Assembly: GCA_019114945.1 (NCBI GenBank)
Contig: DXEN01000029.1
Span: 1-44,855 of the forward strand
Length of the DNA stretch: 44,855 bases
Direction: 5' to 3'
DNA from: Candidatus Parabacteroides intestinigallinarum
GTDB lineage: Bacteria > Bacteroidota > Bacteroidia > Bacteroidales > Tannerellaceae
This document shows, piece after piece, positions 33,359-41,924 of the stretch. How positions within the stretch are numbered: position 1 is the first letter of the stretch; each line of letters opens with the position of its first letter. A program made the position numbers and the translations under genes. The notes under the pieces were generated by a model, which was not told the origin of the DNA, did not search any database, and was given only the letters and a program-made list of their open reading frames with translations.

Positions 33359-35515
33359 TTATTCCTCCGACTGGGATGCCTCGTAAGCCTTCAAGAGCTT
33401 CTCCTGTACATCCGACGGAACCAACTCGTAGCTGGCGAAACGCATCGTGAACGAAGCGCGCCCTCCGGTAATCGAGCTGAGCGAGGTCGAATAGTTGGAC
33501 ATCTCTTTCAAAGGAACTTTCGCCTGCAACTTCTCGAAGCCCTTCTCGCTATTCATACCCATGATCAAGGCGCGACGCCCTTGCAAATCGCTCATCACAT
33601 CGCCCAAGAAATCGGCCGGAACGGAAACCTCCACGTCATAAACAGGCTCCAGGATCTTCGGACCCGCCTCCTTGAACGCCGTGCTGAATGCGTTGCGCCC
33701 CGCGAGCATAAACGAGATCTCATTGCTATCTACCGGGTGCATCTTTCCATCGTACACGCAGATACGGACATCGCGGGCGTACGACCCCGTCAACGGGCCT
33801 TGCTCCATGCGTCCCATGATACCTTTCAGGATAGCCGGTAAGAAACGCGCGTCGATGGCGCCACCTACGATGCAATTCACGAATACCAGCTTGCCGCCCC
33901 ATTCCAAATCAATCGTCTGCGTATCGCGTACGTTCATCTTATATTCCTGCCCTCCGAAACGATAGGTATCCGGCGCCGGCATACCCTCGTAATAAGGCTC
34001 GATAATCAAGTGCACCTCGCCAAACTGGCCGGCTCCACCCGATTGCTTCTTATGCCGATAATCCGCGCGCGCCGCCTTCGTGATCGTCTCGCGATAGGGA
34101 ATCTTCGGCTCCAGGAACTCGATGGGTAACTTATCATTATTCTCGATCCGCCATTTCAACGTGCGCAAGTGGAACTCGCCCTGGCCATGGATGATCGTCT
34201 GTTTCAATTCCTTCGATTGCTCGATGATCCACGTCGGATCCTCCTCGTGCATACGGGTCAGGATCTCCATCATCTTCTCGGCGTCCGCCTCGTTCGCGGG
34301 CTTGATCGCACGACGATACTTCGGCGCCGGATACTTGATGAAATCGAAACGATAATCACATCCCTTACCGTTCAAGGTATTTCCACGACGTACGTCCTTC
34401 AGCTTCACGGTAGCGCCAATATCGCCCGCCACCATCTCGGAAACCTGCGTACGGGTTTGCCCCGCTACCACGAACAACTGGGCGATACGCTCCTTCGAGC
34501 CACGATCCGCGTTCACCAAATCGTCTCCCTCCTTGACCTTTCCTGATATCACCTTAAAATAGGAAACCTGTCCGATATGCGGCTCCACGGTGGTCTTGAA
34601 GAAGAACAAGCTGGTCGGGCCCTCGGAATCCGGTGTCACCTCCACGCCCTCGGTCGTAATCAGGCGCGGCATCTTATCGGTACAAGGCACCACGTTGCCC
34701 AAAAACTCCAGCGTACGGCGCACGCACATATCCCGTCCGGCGCATACACAGAACACGGGGAACATGCCGCGCGTCACCAATCCGGCGCGAATACCGGCAC
34801 GCATATCATCCTCGCTCAAGGCACCCTCCTCGAAGAATTTCTCCATCAGAATATCGTCATGCTCGGCGGCGGCCTCTACCAACGCCTGGTGCAGCTCCAT
34901 CGCCTTCTCCATCTCCTCGGCAGGGATTTCCAATACATCGGGCACGCCTCCTTCCGGCTTCCAGCGATACATCTTCATCTTCAACACATCCACCACGGCG
35001 TTGAACGAAGCGCCGCACGTAATCGGATACTGTATTTGTACCACCTTACTGCCCCAACGATCCCGCAACTGGGCGATCGTGCCATCGTAATCCGCCTTAT
35101 CGTTATCCAACTGGTTGACAACGAAAATCACCGGTTTATGGAATTGCTCCGTGTAACGGAACTGGTTGATGGTACCTACCTCCACGCCATACTGGGCATT
35201 CAACACCATCAAAGCCGTATCGGTCACGTTCAAGGCCGAGACAGCGCCTCCCACGAAATCGTCCGAACCCGGGCAATCGATAAAATTCAGCTTTCTACCT
35301 TGCCATTCCACACTGAAAACGGTCGAGAATACCGAGTAACCATACTCCTTCTCAACCGGGAAATAATCGCACACCGTATTTCCTGACTCTACGGAGCCGC
35401 GACGTTTTATAACTCCACCCTCGTAAAGCATTGCTTCCGCGAGAGTGGTTTTTCCAGAGCCTGAACTTCCCAAAATAGAGATGTTCTTGATTTCATTTGT
35501 TTGGTATACTTTCAT
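33359..35515 (-). CDS. fusA2: Elongation factor G paralogue (EF-G2-like) with altered GTPase motifs
   Basis: A 718-residue EF-G-like protein with the full five-domain layout, whose N-terminal G domain departs from the consensus. G1 is GSSGSGKTT (16-24) instead of AHIDAGKTT, G3 is D80-C-P-G-S84 where EF-G has DTPGH, and G4 is N134QLD instead of NKxD. The missing His is the residue that activates water for GTP hydrolysis. The Bacteroides thetaiotaomicron EF-G2 has been reported to translate without GTPase activity and to matter for gut colonisation. This gene is most likely its orthologue, though a housekeeping fusA elsewhere is assumed. It is divergent from hemW. Another reading is a tetracycline-resistance-like protection factor, which fits less well. 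Confidence 0.9.
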   Translation of the reverse strand: MKVYQTNEIKNISILGSSGSGKTTLAEAMLYEGGVIKRRGSVESGNTVCDYFPVEKEYGYSVFSTVFSVEWQGRKLNFIDCPGSDDFVGGAVSALNVTDTALMVLNAQYGVEVGTINQFRYTEQFHKPVIFVVNQLDNDKADYDGTIAQLRDRWGSKVVQIQYPITCGASFNAVVDVLKMKMYRWKPEGGVPDVLEIPAEEMEKAMELHQALVEAAAEHDDILMEKFFEEGALSEDDMRAGIRAGLVTRGMFPVFCVCAGRDMCVRRTLEFLGNVVPCTDKMPRLITTEGVEVTPDSEGPTSLFFFKTTVEPHIGQVSYFKVISGKVKEGDDLVNADRGSKERIAQLFVVAGQTRTQVSEMVAGDIGATVKLKDVRRGNTLNGKGCDYRFDFIKYPAPKYRRAIKPANEADAEKMMEILTRMHEEDPTWIIEQSKELKQTIIHGQGEFHLRTLKWRIENNDKLPIEFLEPKIPYRETITKAARADYRHKKQSGGAGQFGEVHLIIEPYYEGMPAPDTYRFGGQEYKMNVRDTQTIDLEWGGKLVFVNCIVGGAIDARFLPAILKGIMGRMEQGPLTGSYARDVRICVYDGKMHPVDSNEISFMLAGRNAFSTAFKEAGPKILEPVYDVEVSVPADFLGDVMSDLQGRRALIMGMNSEKGFEKLQAKVPLKEMSNYSTSLSSITGGRASFTMRFASYELVPSDVQEKLLKAYEASQSEE

Positions 35516-35591
35516 GATATCAGGACTTTAATATTATGAATTTAACAATACGTTTCTATTTGGCGTGAATCTCATTCATTTTCACGAGGGC

Positions 35592-35622
35592 GCAATTTAG
35601 AGATTACCTCCGAAATAACCAA
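35592..35622 (-). promoter_or_regulatory. Possible promoter of the EF-G paralogue
   Basis: On the minus strand TTG (35622-35620) is followed after 20 nt by TAAATTGC (35599-35592), a partial match to TAnnTTTG. The leader would be about 70 nt. The match is weak; this gene is regulated in B. thetaiotaomicron, and I cannot identify an operator. Confidence 0.3.
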
Positions 35623-35687
35623 TCTCACGGCTTGTGTTTGAGAACAATGTTGCAGAACACGCGAGCCGGGAACCGCGAATCAGGAGC

Positions 35688-35876
35688 TACGAATTACGAA
35701 TTATGAGTTACGAATTCGCGGATAACGAGGCACAAAGGCAAAGCCTGGTTTTACACCTCGTAAAAGATAGTTTTCCCCTTCCGAAAGCATACATATACAT
35801 ATTATAAATAGGTACGACAATATATCCCGCATATTCCGTACCTTCGCGCAAATTCGTAATTCGTAATTTGTAATTC
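35688..35876. repeat. TTACGAA repeat arrays between the EF-G paralogue and hemW
   Basis: A direct array of TACGAATTACGAATTATG-type units at 35688-35715 is opposed by an inverted array AATTCGTAATTCGTAATTT at 35851-35876. The second array ends three bases before the hemW ATG and occupies its ribosome-binding region. The 135 nt between them include a small ACGAGG/CCTCGT hairpin at about 35726-35761. Confidence 0.7.
35839..35846 (+). promoter_or_regulatory. Candidate -7 element for hemW
   Basis: TACCTTCG fits TAnnTTTG with one change and sits 33 nt before the hemW ATG. The leader would consist almost entirely of the TTACGAA repeat. No good -33 TTG is seen. Confidence 0.4.
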
Positions 35877-35879
35877 ACC

Positions 35880-37010
35880 ATGTTCAGCCTCTATATCCAC
35901 GTCCCATTCTGCGCCACGCGGTGCGTCTATTGCGATTTTTTCTCCAATACGGATACGCGTTATAAGGAGCCGTATTTGCGGGCGATCGAGAAAGAGATGG
36001 AACTCCGGGGGGAATATATCGACGACGATACGCTCGAAACCATCTACCTGGGAGGGGGAACGCCCTCGCGGCTGAGCGGGAACGACCTGGAGCGAATCTT
36101 CAACGCCATCTCGCGGCGCTTCTCCATCGCCGAGGGAGCGGAGATCACCTTAGAGGCCAATCCGGATGATATACGGCCGGATTACCTATCCGCGCTCCGC
36201 GACCTGCCCATCAACCGGATTAGCATGGGCATACAAAGTTTCCGGCCGGAAGATTTACGCCTGCTCAACCGTAGGCACGACCGCGAGCAAGCGATACGGG
36301 CGGTAGAGCTTTGCCAAGCGCATGGCTTCACGAACCTCAGCATCGACCTAATCTATGGGCTACCGGGCCAAACGCCAGAAGCTTGGGAGGAGAATCTGAG
36401 ACAAGCTATCCGATTAGGCACGCCACACCTTTCCGCCTACCACCTGACCTACGAGGAGGGAACCGCGCTCTACAAGCGTTTGCAAGCCGGCCAAGTCGAG
36501 CCCGTGGACGAGGAGGTGAGCGTAACGCTCTTTCACATCCTAACCGAGCGAATGGCCGAGGCGGGATTCCAGCATTACGAAATCTCGAACTTCGCCCGGC
36601 CGGGCTTCCACGCCCGGCACAATAGCGCCTACTGGACAGGCAAACCGTACTTGGGGTTGGGACCCTCGGCGCATTCATACAACCGGACAAGCCGGGAATG
36701 GAATGTCGCCTCCCTCCCGCTCTACCTGCGAGGTATCGAGAGCGGGCAACCCGCCACGGAGCGAGAGACGCTCGACCTTTCCACCCGATACAACGATTTT
36801 ATCATCACGGGCTTACGAACCATGTGGGGCATCTCGCTCGATAAGTTACGGACGGAATTTGGCGAGGCGTTGCTCGCTTATTGCCAAAAGCAGGCGCGTC
36901 CCTATATCCAGCGAGGGCTCTTACGCCAAGAGAACGACCGGCTGGCCTTATCCCAAGCGGGAATCCTTCTCTCCGACGGAATCATGAGTGAATTGATGTA
37001 TATAAAATAA
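35880..37010 (+). CDS. hemW: Radical SAM heme chaperone HemW
   Basis: HemW-type radical SAM protein, formerly called HemN-like, that delivers heme to respiratory proteins and does not act as a coproporphyrinogen oxidase. The 376-residue protein starts MFSLYIHVPFCATRCVYCDF. The three cysteines C11, C15 and C18 (CxxxCxxC) hold the 4Fe-4S cluster, and the family motif YLGGGTPS follows at about 57. The absence of the extra Cys after CxxxCxxC fits HemW and not HemN. The rest contains GIQSF, then DLIYGLPGQTPE and GLGPSAHSY. No ribosome-binding site of the GGAG type is visible, because the repeat fills the leader. A strong terminator follows immediately. Confidence 0.92.
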   Translation: MFSLYIHVPFCATRCVYCDFFSNTDTRYKEPYLRAIEKEMELRGEYIDDDTLETIYLGGGTPSRLSGNDLERIFNAISRRFSIAEGAEITLEANPDDIRPDYLSALRDLPINRISMGIQSFRPEDLRLLNRRHDREQAIRAVELCQAHGFTNLSIDLIYGLPGQTPEAWEENLRQAIRLGTPHLSAYHLTYEEGTALYKRLQAGQVEPVDEEVSVTLFHILTERMAEAGFQHYEISNFARPGFHARHNSAYWTGKPYLGLGPSAHSYNRTSREWNVASLPLYLRGIESGQPATERETLDLSTRYNDFIITGLRTMWGISLDKLRTEFGEALLAYCQKQARPYIQRGLLRQENDRLALSQAGILLSDGIMSELMYIK

Positions 37011-37011
37011 G

Positions 37012-37060
37012 GAGCGGGTGTGCCCAAATCCTGTATGGACACACCCGCTCTTATCCCGCG
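37012..37060. terminator. Terminator shared by hemW and the small gene at 37070
   Basis: GAGCGGGTGTG (37012-37022) pairs with CACACCCGCTC (37040-37050), an 11-bp perfect stem, between convergent genes. TTATCCCG follows on the plus strand. The loop resembles those of the elements at 6541 and 10361. Confidence 0.7.
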
Positions 37061-37069
37061 CTTCCCTTT

Positions 37070-37315
37070 TTATGAGAAACTCTCCTCCGTAGCCCGCATC
37101 TCTTCGCAAGGCTCGGTAATACCCAACAACTCATTTATCTCTTTCCGTCTCCCTAAATCCAGGAAATACGTCTCTACTACCTTATAAATATCAAAACCTT
37201 CCGTAGAACCGGCGGCCAAATTCAACGTTTCCACCAACTTCTTAACCGCCTTGTGAATCTCTCCTTGCTGGATCAGATGACACTCATTCCCGTGAATTAA
37301 TTGATTCTTTCCCAT
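37070..37315 (-). CDS. Small hypothetical protein
   Basis: I do not recognise this 81-residue protein. It is predicted to be soluble, helical and mildly acidic (IHKAVKKLVETLNLAAG, then ETYFLDLGRRKEINELLGI), with no signal peptide and Cys at 12 and 69. It resembles a small conserved Bacteroidales hypothetical more than a random frame, because it has a promoter-like pair upstream (TTTG-18 nt-TATCTTTC). It also ends 10 bp before the shared terminator. Its function is unknown. Confidence 0.6.
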   Translation of the reverse strand: MGKNQLIHGNECHLIQQGEIHKAVKKLVETLNLAAGSTEGFDIYKVVETYFLDLGRRKEINELLGITEPCEEMRATEESFS

Positions 37316-37381
37316 GATACTTTATTTTTTAATGATACATTAATAAATACTTCCTACTACAAAGAAATCTCATTCCTGTGC

Positions 37382-37411
37382 GAAAGATACGAATATCTTT
37401 TTAGGAACAAA
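37382..37411 (-). promoter_or_regulatory. Candidate promoter of the small hypothetical gene
   Basis: On the minus strand TTTG (37411-37408), 18 nt, then TATCTTTC (37389-37382), one change from TAnnTTTG. Confidence 0.45.
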
Positions 37412-37484
37412 TGCTTTTCGTCAATTTTTTACCGCTCCGGCGATTTTTAAGGCGTTTTAGAAGGCAATTACGGCCCTATTCCAT

Positions 37485-37492
37485 TATTTTCG
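37485..37492 (+). promoter_or_regulatory. Candidate -7 element for the HAD phosphatase gene
   Basis: TATTTTCG followed by CGG, 13 nt before the ATG at 37506. The same word is seen before recG, tRNA-Trp and metY. No good -33 is seen at the right distance. The implied leader is very short. Confidence 0.4.
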
Positions 37493-37505
37493 CGGAAAAA
37501 CGGGC

Positions 37506-38153
37506 ATGAAGAAATTAGTGATATGGGATCTCGACGGCACGTTGCTGAATACGATCGCCGACTTGGCGAGAAGCACCAACTACGCTTTACGCGAAAATGG
37601 CTTTCCCGAACATGAGGTAAGCGCGTACAATTTTTTCGTTGGGAATGGCATCAACAAGCTTTTCGAGCGGGCGCTCCCGGAAGGAGCCCGCGACGAGACG
37701 AATATCCGCCGCATACGGGAAGCGTTCCTTCCCTACTACGACCGGCATAACGCGGATGAGAGCGTGCCTTATCCCGGCATCCCGGAATTATTGGACCGAT
37801 TGGCGAGACAAGGCGTAAAACTGGCCGTGGCTTCCAACAAATACCAAGCCGCCACCCGTGCGCTGATCTCCCGTTTCTTTCCCACGATTCCTTTCGCGGT
37901 CGTATTAGGGCAACGGGAAGGCATCCCCACGAAGCCCGACCCCGCTATCGTCGACGAGATCTTGGCGCGGACCGGCATCGCACGAGAGGATACTTTATAC
38001 GTGGGCGACTCGGACGTGGATATGCGAACCGCCCTTAATAGCGGCGTAGACGCTTGCGGCGTTTGCTGGGGATTCCGCCCCCGTGCGGAATTGGAGAAAT
38101 ACCATCCCGCCTATATCGCCGAGCGCCCGGAAGATATTCCCGCGTTCTTATAG
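37506..38153 (+). CDS. gph: HAD-superfamily phosphatase, phosphoglycolate phosphatase-like
   Basis: The 215-residue protein is of the HAD subfamily with a C1 cap. The catalytic nucleophile motif DLDGT is at residues 8-12. Motif II is ASNK, and motifs III/IV are KPDP and GDSDVDMRTALNSG. The size and the FFVGNGINKLFERAL cap region fit the phosphoglycolate/pyrophosphatase-like group. Exact substrate assignment within HAD phosphatases is not safe, so the gene symbol is only indicative. It is a lone gene, closed by a long inverted repeat. Confidence 0.85.
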   Translation: MKKLVIWDLDGTLLNTIADLARSTNYALRENGFPEHEVSAYNFFVGNGINKLFERALPEGARDETNIRRIREAFLPYYDRHNADESVPYPGIPELLDRLARQGVKLAVASNKYQAATRALISRFFPTIPFAVVLGQREGIPTKPDPAIVDEILARTGIAREDTLYVGDSDVDMRTALNSGVDACGVCWGFRPRAELEKYHPAYIAERPEDIPAFL

Positions 38154-38209
38154 CAGAGGACCGCGCCCCAAGGCAATCGGGCAAACCGCCCGAAGGCTCC
38201 ATCGCGACA

Positions 38210-38263
38210 ATGGGCATTATAAGGTGCTGACAATACCTATCATTAGCACCTTATAATGCCCAT
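38210..38263. terminator. 19-bp perfect inverted repeat between convergent genes
   Basis: ATGGGCATTATAAGGTGCT (38210-38228) and its exact complement (38245-38263) form a 19-bp stem with a 16-nt loop. No T-run follows, but the position between the HAD gene and the S46 peptidase gene suggests termination or RNA protection. A partial third copy, ATGCCCATTAT, lies at 38279-38289. Confidence 0.65.
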
Positions 38264-38342
38264 CCTTCGTATCTCACGATGCCCATTATCGGAACGGGAG
38301 GAATCATGCCATTCGTACGCCGATTCCCCTCTCATTCCCGGG

Positions 38343-40484
38343 TTACCGCACCAACTTCAACTCGTTGATAAGGCGGGGACATTTGCCCCATTTGTCGATG
38401 ATGTAAAGCACGTAGCGGATATCCACGCCGATGCAGCGTTGCAATTCCGGCTCGAACGCGATATCGCCGCTCATCGCCTCCCAATTGCCATCGAACGCGA
38501 GACCTATCACACGGGCGTTCTTATCGAACACGGGGCTTCCGGAGTTGCCACCGGTGATGTCGTTGTTGGAGAGGAAACAAAGTTGAAGCTCCCCTTTCTC
38601 GTTGGCGTACGGACCGAAATCGCGGTCGCTCACGAGGTCTAATATCTCCGGTTGCACCCAAAACTCGTCGCTCGTCGGGTCCTCTTTCTCCAAGATGCCC
38701 TTGTCGGTGGTGTAATAGTTGTACCAAGCCGCGTCGAACGGGCGGTAACCACCGATGGAACCGTAGCTCAGGCGCATCGTGAAGTTCGCGTCGGAAGGCA
38801 ACGCCTTCTCCGGATGCATCTCCTTCAAGCCGGCGAAGTAGAGGCGCTCGCCCTTGGCGATGTCGAACTCCGCGTCGCCCATCAGCTGTTGCAAATCGAG
38901 TACGGAGAGCATGACCGAGAGGCTCAGCTCCGCCGCGGGATCTTTCATGAATTTCTTATACTGCTTCGGGTCGCGCACGATCCGCCCGATCTCGCTGTAC
39001 GTTAGCAGGCGTGTTTTCTTGAACACGTCGGCGGCATATCGTTTGTAGTCGCCTTTGTATTTCTTATCAATTTTCTGGTAGGCGTCCGGCAGGAACTCGG
39101 GCGACACCCGTTCTTTCACTACCTGCATCATCGCCGCCAGCACCTCTTGGTCCATCGCCGCGTCGTAGTCCTTGAAGAACGCCAGCACACGGTCTTTCAA
39201 GAACGCGTCGGCCTCCTCCGGTGTCGAGCCGTCCACGTCAAAGCCCTGTATCATCCGTGCGAGACGCAGGATCTCGGCGCCATTCAGGAAGGCCTCGCTC
39301 AGATAGGTAAGCGCCTCCTGGTAAGGAGCGGTCGTCGTGTATCCTTTCTCCAGCAAATTGAGCACCTCGCCATACTTCGCCGTCCGCGCCGGGTCTCGCG
39401 CCACCCAGTCGGCGAACGCCTTCTCTTCCGCCTGCTTGCGCTCCACGACGTTGAGGTTCGCCAAGCCCTTGTTCATGCCGATGGAGTTCTTCCAATAATT
39501 GGAGCTGCCGGCGAACTTGGAGGCGTACTTGATGCGCGTGGCGTCGCTGGCCGCCATTCCCTTTTTCCAAATCTCCTGCTTGATGCCGCGCACCTCGATG
39601 CGGGGCTTGTTCGTGCGCTCGATGCGTTGCTCCACGCCCCACGAGCAGAGGTAGCGGTCCGTGCTGCCCGGGAAGCCGATCGTCATGGCATAATCCTTGT
39701 CCTTGTAGCCTTGCAGGGAGACCTCCGCCACGTACTTAGGGCGGTAGGGACGGTTGTCGGCGTCGTATTCCGCCGGTTCGTTACGCTCGTTGGCATACAC
39801 CCGGAAGACGGAGAAGTCGCACGTATGGCGAGGCCACATCCAGTTGTCCGTATCCCCGCCGAACTTACCGAGCGAGCTGGGCGGCGCGAACACCATGCGC
39901 ACGTCGCGGAACACGTCGTACACCACCAAATAATACTTGTTGTTGTTATAGAACGGGATTACGTCGGCCGAGAGGAACTCGTTCGTCCCCAGCGAGTCGC
40001 AAATCGCCTGCCCGATGGAATCCGCCGCGGCGAGGCGTTGGTACTCGTCCTCGATCGAGGCGATCTGGCTATTGACGCGGTCGCTCACGTCCACTGTCTC
40101 CCGCAGGTAGCGCACCGAGAGGCCCGGCACCGGAAGCTCCTCCTCCTTGCTTTGGGAGATGAACCCGTCTTTCAAGTAATCATGCTCCACGCTGCTCAAC
40201 TGCTGGATCGAGCCATAGCCGCAATGATGGTTCGTGAAGATCAATCCCTCGCCGGACACGGTGATACCCGTGCAGCCGCCGCCGAAGATGACCACGGCGT
40301 TCGCCACGCAAGGATCGGTCTCGCTATACAACTGCTCGTACGTCGGCGTGAAACCCAGTTCCGCCATTCTCGCCAGATTCTGTTTGTTCAATTCTTTCAG
40401 CACCCACATGCCCTCGTCGGCAAATACCGGTGCCGAGGCGGCCAACAGCAATACCGCCGCCCCCACTTCTCGCAATAACTTCAT
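38343..40484 (-). CDS. S46 dipeptidyl-peptidase, DPP7-like
   Basis: Exported serine exopeptidase that removes dipeptides from oligopeptides, supplying amino acids in Bacteroidota. The 713-residue length matches the S46 family. It has a signal peptide ending near VFA, the catalytic His region FTNHHCGYG (H86/H87), the Asp-containing DTDNWMWPRH and the nucleophile S648 in GNSGSP. The residue 18 positions later is G666 (FDGNW). In S46 enzymes this position is Gly in DPP7 (hydrophobic P1) and Arg in DPP11 (acidic P1), so DPP7-like specificity is inferred. It is the last gene of a leftward run after DUF389. Confidence 0.93.
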   Translation of the reverse strand: MKLLREVGAAVLLLAASAPVFADEGMWVLKELNKQNLARMAELGFTPTYEQLYSETDPCVANAVVIFGGGCTGITVSGEGLIFTNHHCGYGSIQQLSSVEHDYLKDGFISQSKEEELPVPGLSVRYLRETVDVSDRVNSQIASIEDEYQRLAAADSIGQAICDSLGTNEFLSADVIPFYNNNKYYLVVYDVFRDVRMVFAPPSSLGKFGGDTDNWMWPRHTCDFSVFRVYANERNEPAEYDADNRPYRPKYVAEVSLQGYKDKDYAMTIGFPGSTDRYLCSWGVEQRIERTNKPRIEVRGIKQEIWKKGMAASDATRIKYASKFAGSSNYWKNSIGMNKGLANLNVVERKQAEEKAFADWVARDPARTAKYGEVLNLLEKGYTTTAPYQEALTYLSEAFLNGAEILRLARMIQGFDVDGSTPEEADAFLKDRVLAFFKDYDAAMDQEVLAAMMQVVKERVSPEFLPDAYQKIDKKYKGDYKRYAADVFKKTRLLTYSEIGRIVRDPKQYKKFMKDPAAELSLSVMLSVLDLQQLMGDAEFDIAKGERLYFAGLKEMHPEKALPSDANFTMRLSYGSIGGYRPFDAAWYNYYTTDKGILEKEDPTSDEFWVQPEILDLVSDRDFGPYANEKGELQLCFLSNNDITGGNSGSPVFDKNARVIGLAFDGNWEAMSGDIAFEPELQRCIGVDIRYVLYIIDKWGKCPRLINELKLVR

Positions 40485-40502
40485 TTTACTGTTCGTCTTT
40501 AT

Positions 40503-41864
40503 TTATTCAATGAGTAATTTGATATTCTCCATCTCCACCCGGGCGGACAGCCATCGCTTGATCTTCGCGCGCTCCTCCTCGCGCAAGGGCGTCTCGCTCC
40601 TCAGGTACACCAGCAGCACCGTATCCGCCCGCGCCGTATCCGTACGCAGGATGTAGGTGTTCGAGCACGAGGCCTCCACGACCGACGGGAACAGCACGCG
40701 CATCTCCGGGAGCAACTCGGCTGTCAGCCGCTCGGAGCTTTGGTAGGCGTTCACCCGCCGCCGCAGGGAATCGAGCTGAATGGTCTGCTCGCGAAGCACC
40801 TCCTCGCTATTCTTATATAAATCCCGCATCAGCAGGCTCTTCAATTCGTTGATATCGGTCGCCTCCTGGCCGAAGCCTTGGCGCACCACCAGGCGCACGT
40901 CCTTCAAGCCGTACTTGGGCATCTTGGCACGTGCGTTGGCGATGCTCGCGTCCGGCACGGTCTGCCCGATCAGTACCACCTCCACGGCTTTCTCCTCGCT
41001 GGTATCCGTGACGCGCTTGCTCAGGATTTGCGTATCGGGGAAGTTCAGCTCCTCCGCGATGAAGGTCTGCACCCGGTTCTCGAAATAGCTGCTCCGGATA
41101 AGGTTGTAGCTCAGGAACAGGCTGGGCACGATGGTGAAGAAGACGATCAGCCCCACGTAGCGCGTCACGATCTTCTCGCGCTGCTTGTCCAGGAATACCT
41201 TCTTCGGGTATTTCAGCAGGCGCACCACCAGGAAGGTGGCCAGGCTGATGAACACCGTATTGATGAAATACAAGTACAGGGCGCCGAAGAAATAATACAG
41301 GTTGCCGCTCGCCAGGCCGAAGCCCGCCGTGCAGAGCGGAGGCATCAACGCCGTGGCGATCGCCACGCCCGGGATGACGTTGCCCTTGCTCTTCGTCGAG
41401 CTGGCCACGATGCCCGCCAAGCCGCCGAAGAAGGCGATCAGCACGTCGTACACCGTCGGCTGCGTGCGGGCGAGCAGCTCGCTTTGCGCCTCGTCGATGG
41501 GGGTGAGCAGGAAATAGATGGTGGAGGTGATGATGCCGAACACCGTCGCCGTGGCGAAGTTGCGGAAGGCGCGCTTGATCAGCTCGAAATCGAACGTGCC
41601 CAGGCCGAGGCCGAAGCCCATGATGGGACCCATCAGCGGCGATATCAACATCGCGCCGATAATCACGGCGGTGGAGTTCATGTTCAAGCCTAACGAGGCG
41701 ATAAACGTGGCGAAGATGAGCACCCACAGGTTCGTTCCCTTGAACTCCACGCCCCGTTTGATCGACTCGATCGTTTCCCGGTCGTCTTCCTTCTCCTGCC
41801 GGATATCGAAGTTGCGCACGAAGAAGTCGACAATCTGTTTATGCAGCAATCCTTTATTTTCCAT
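40503..41864 (-). CDS. DUF389 membrane protein
   Basis: The 453-residue protein has a short cytoplasmic N-terminus and six or more transmembrane helices (about 45-270): LWVLIFATFIASLGLNMNS, VIIGAMLISPLMGPIMGFGL, VFGIITSTIYFLL, GVAIATALMPPLC and the rest. Its soluble C-terminus is about 290-450. SPLMGPIMG and the ATALMPPLCTAG phrase are the DUF389 hallmarks (TIGR00341-like). The function is unknown, although a transport role is often suspected. The spacing to the S46 gene (18 bp) suggests shared transcription. Confidence 0.88.
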   Translation of the reverse strand: MENKGLLHKQIVDFFVRNFDIRQEKEDDRETIESIKRGVEFKGTNLWVLIFATFIASLGLNMNSTAVIIGAMLISPLMGPIMGFGLGLGTFDFELIKRAFRNFATATVFGIITSTIYFLLTPIDEAQSELLARTQPTVYDVLIAFFGGLAGIVASSTKSKGNVIPGVAIATALMPPLCTAGFGLASGNLYYFFGALYLYFINTVFISLATFLVVRLLKYPKKVFLDKQREKIVTRYVGLIVFFTIVPSLFLSYNLIRSSYFENRVQTFIAEELNFPDTQILSKRVTDTSEEKAVEVVLIGQTVPDASIANARAKMPKYGLKDVRLVVRQGFGQEATDINELKSLLMRDLYKNSEEVLREQTIQLDSLRRRVNAYQSSERLTAELLPEMRVLFPSVVEASCSNTYILRTDTARADTVLLVYLRSETPLREEERAKIKRWLSARVEMENIKLLIE

Positions 41865-41924
41865 ACGAGATACTATTCACTTAGTACATAACAAAGCGCG
41901 AATATATTCCAATTGTTTGTTTTT

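Noticed and set aside
35620-35645. CRP/Cur-like operator upstream of the EF-G paralogue
   Set aside because: The TCTCACGGCTTGTGTTTG stretch has CRP-like half-words in the wrong relative orientation, and I cannot recall a reliable Cur consensus to test against.
39147-40478. 443-codon open frame antisense to the S46 peptidase gene
   Set aside because: The S46 gene has a full catalytic set and signal peptide; the antisense product is a typical shadow in G+C-rich DNA.
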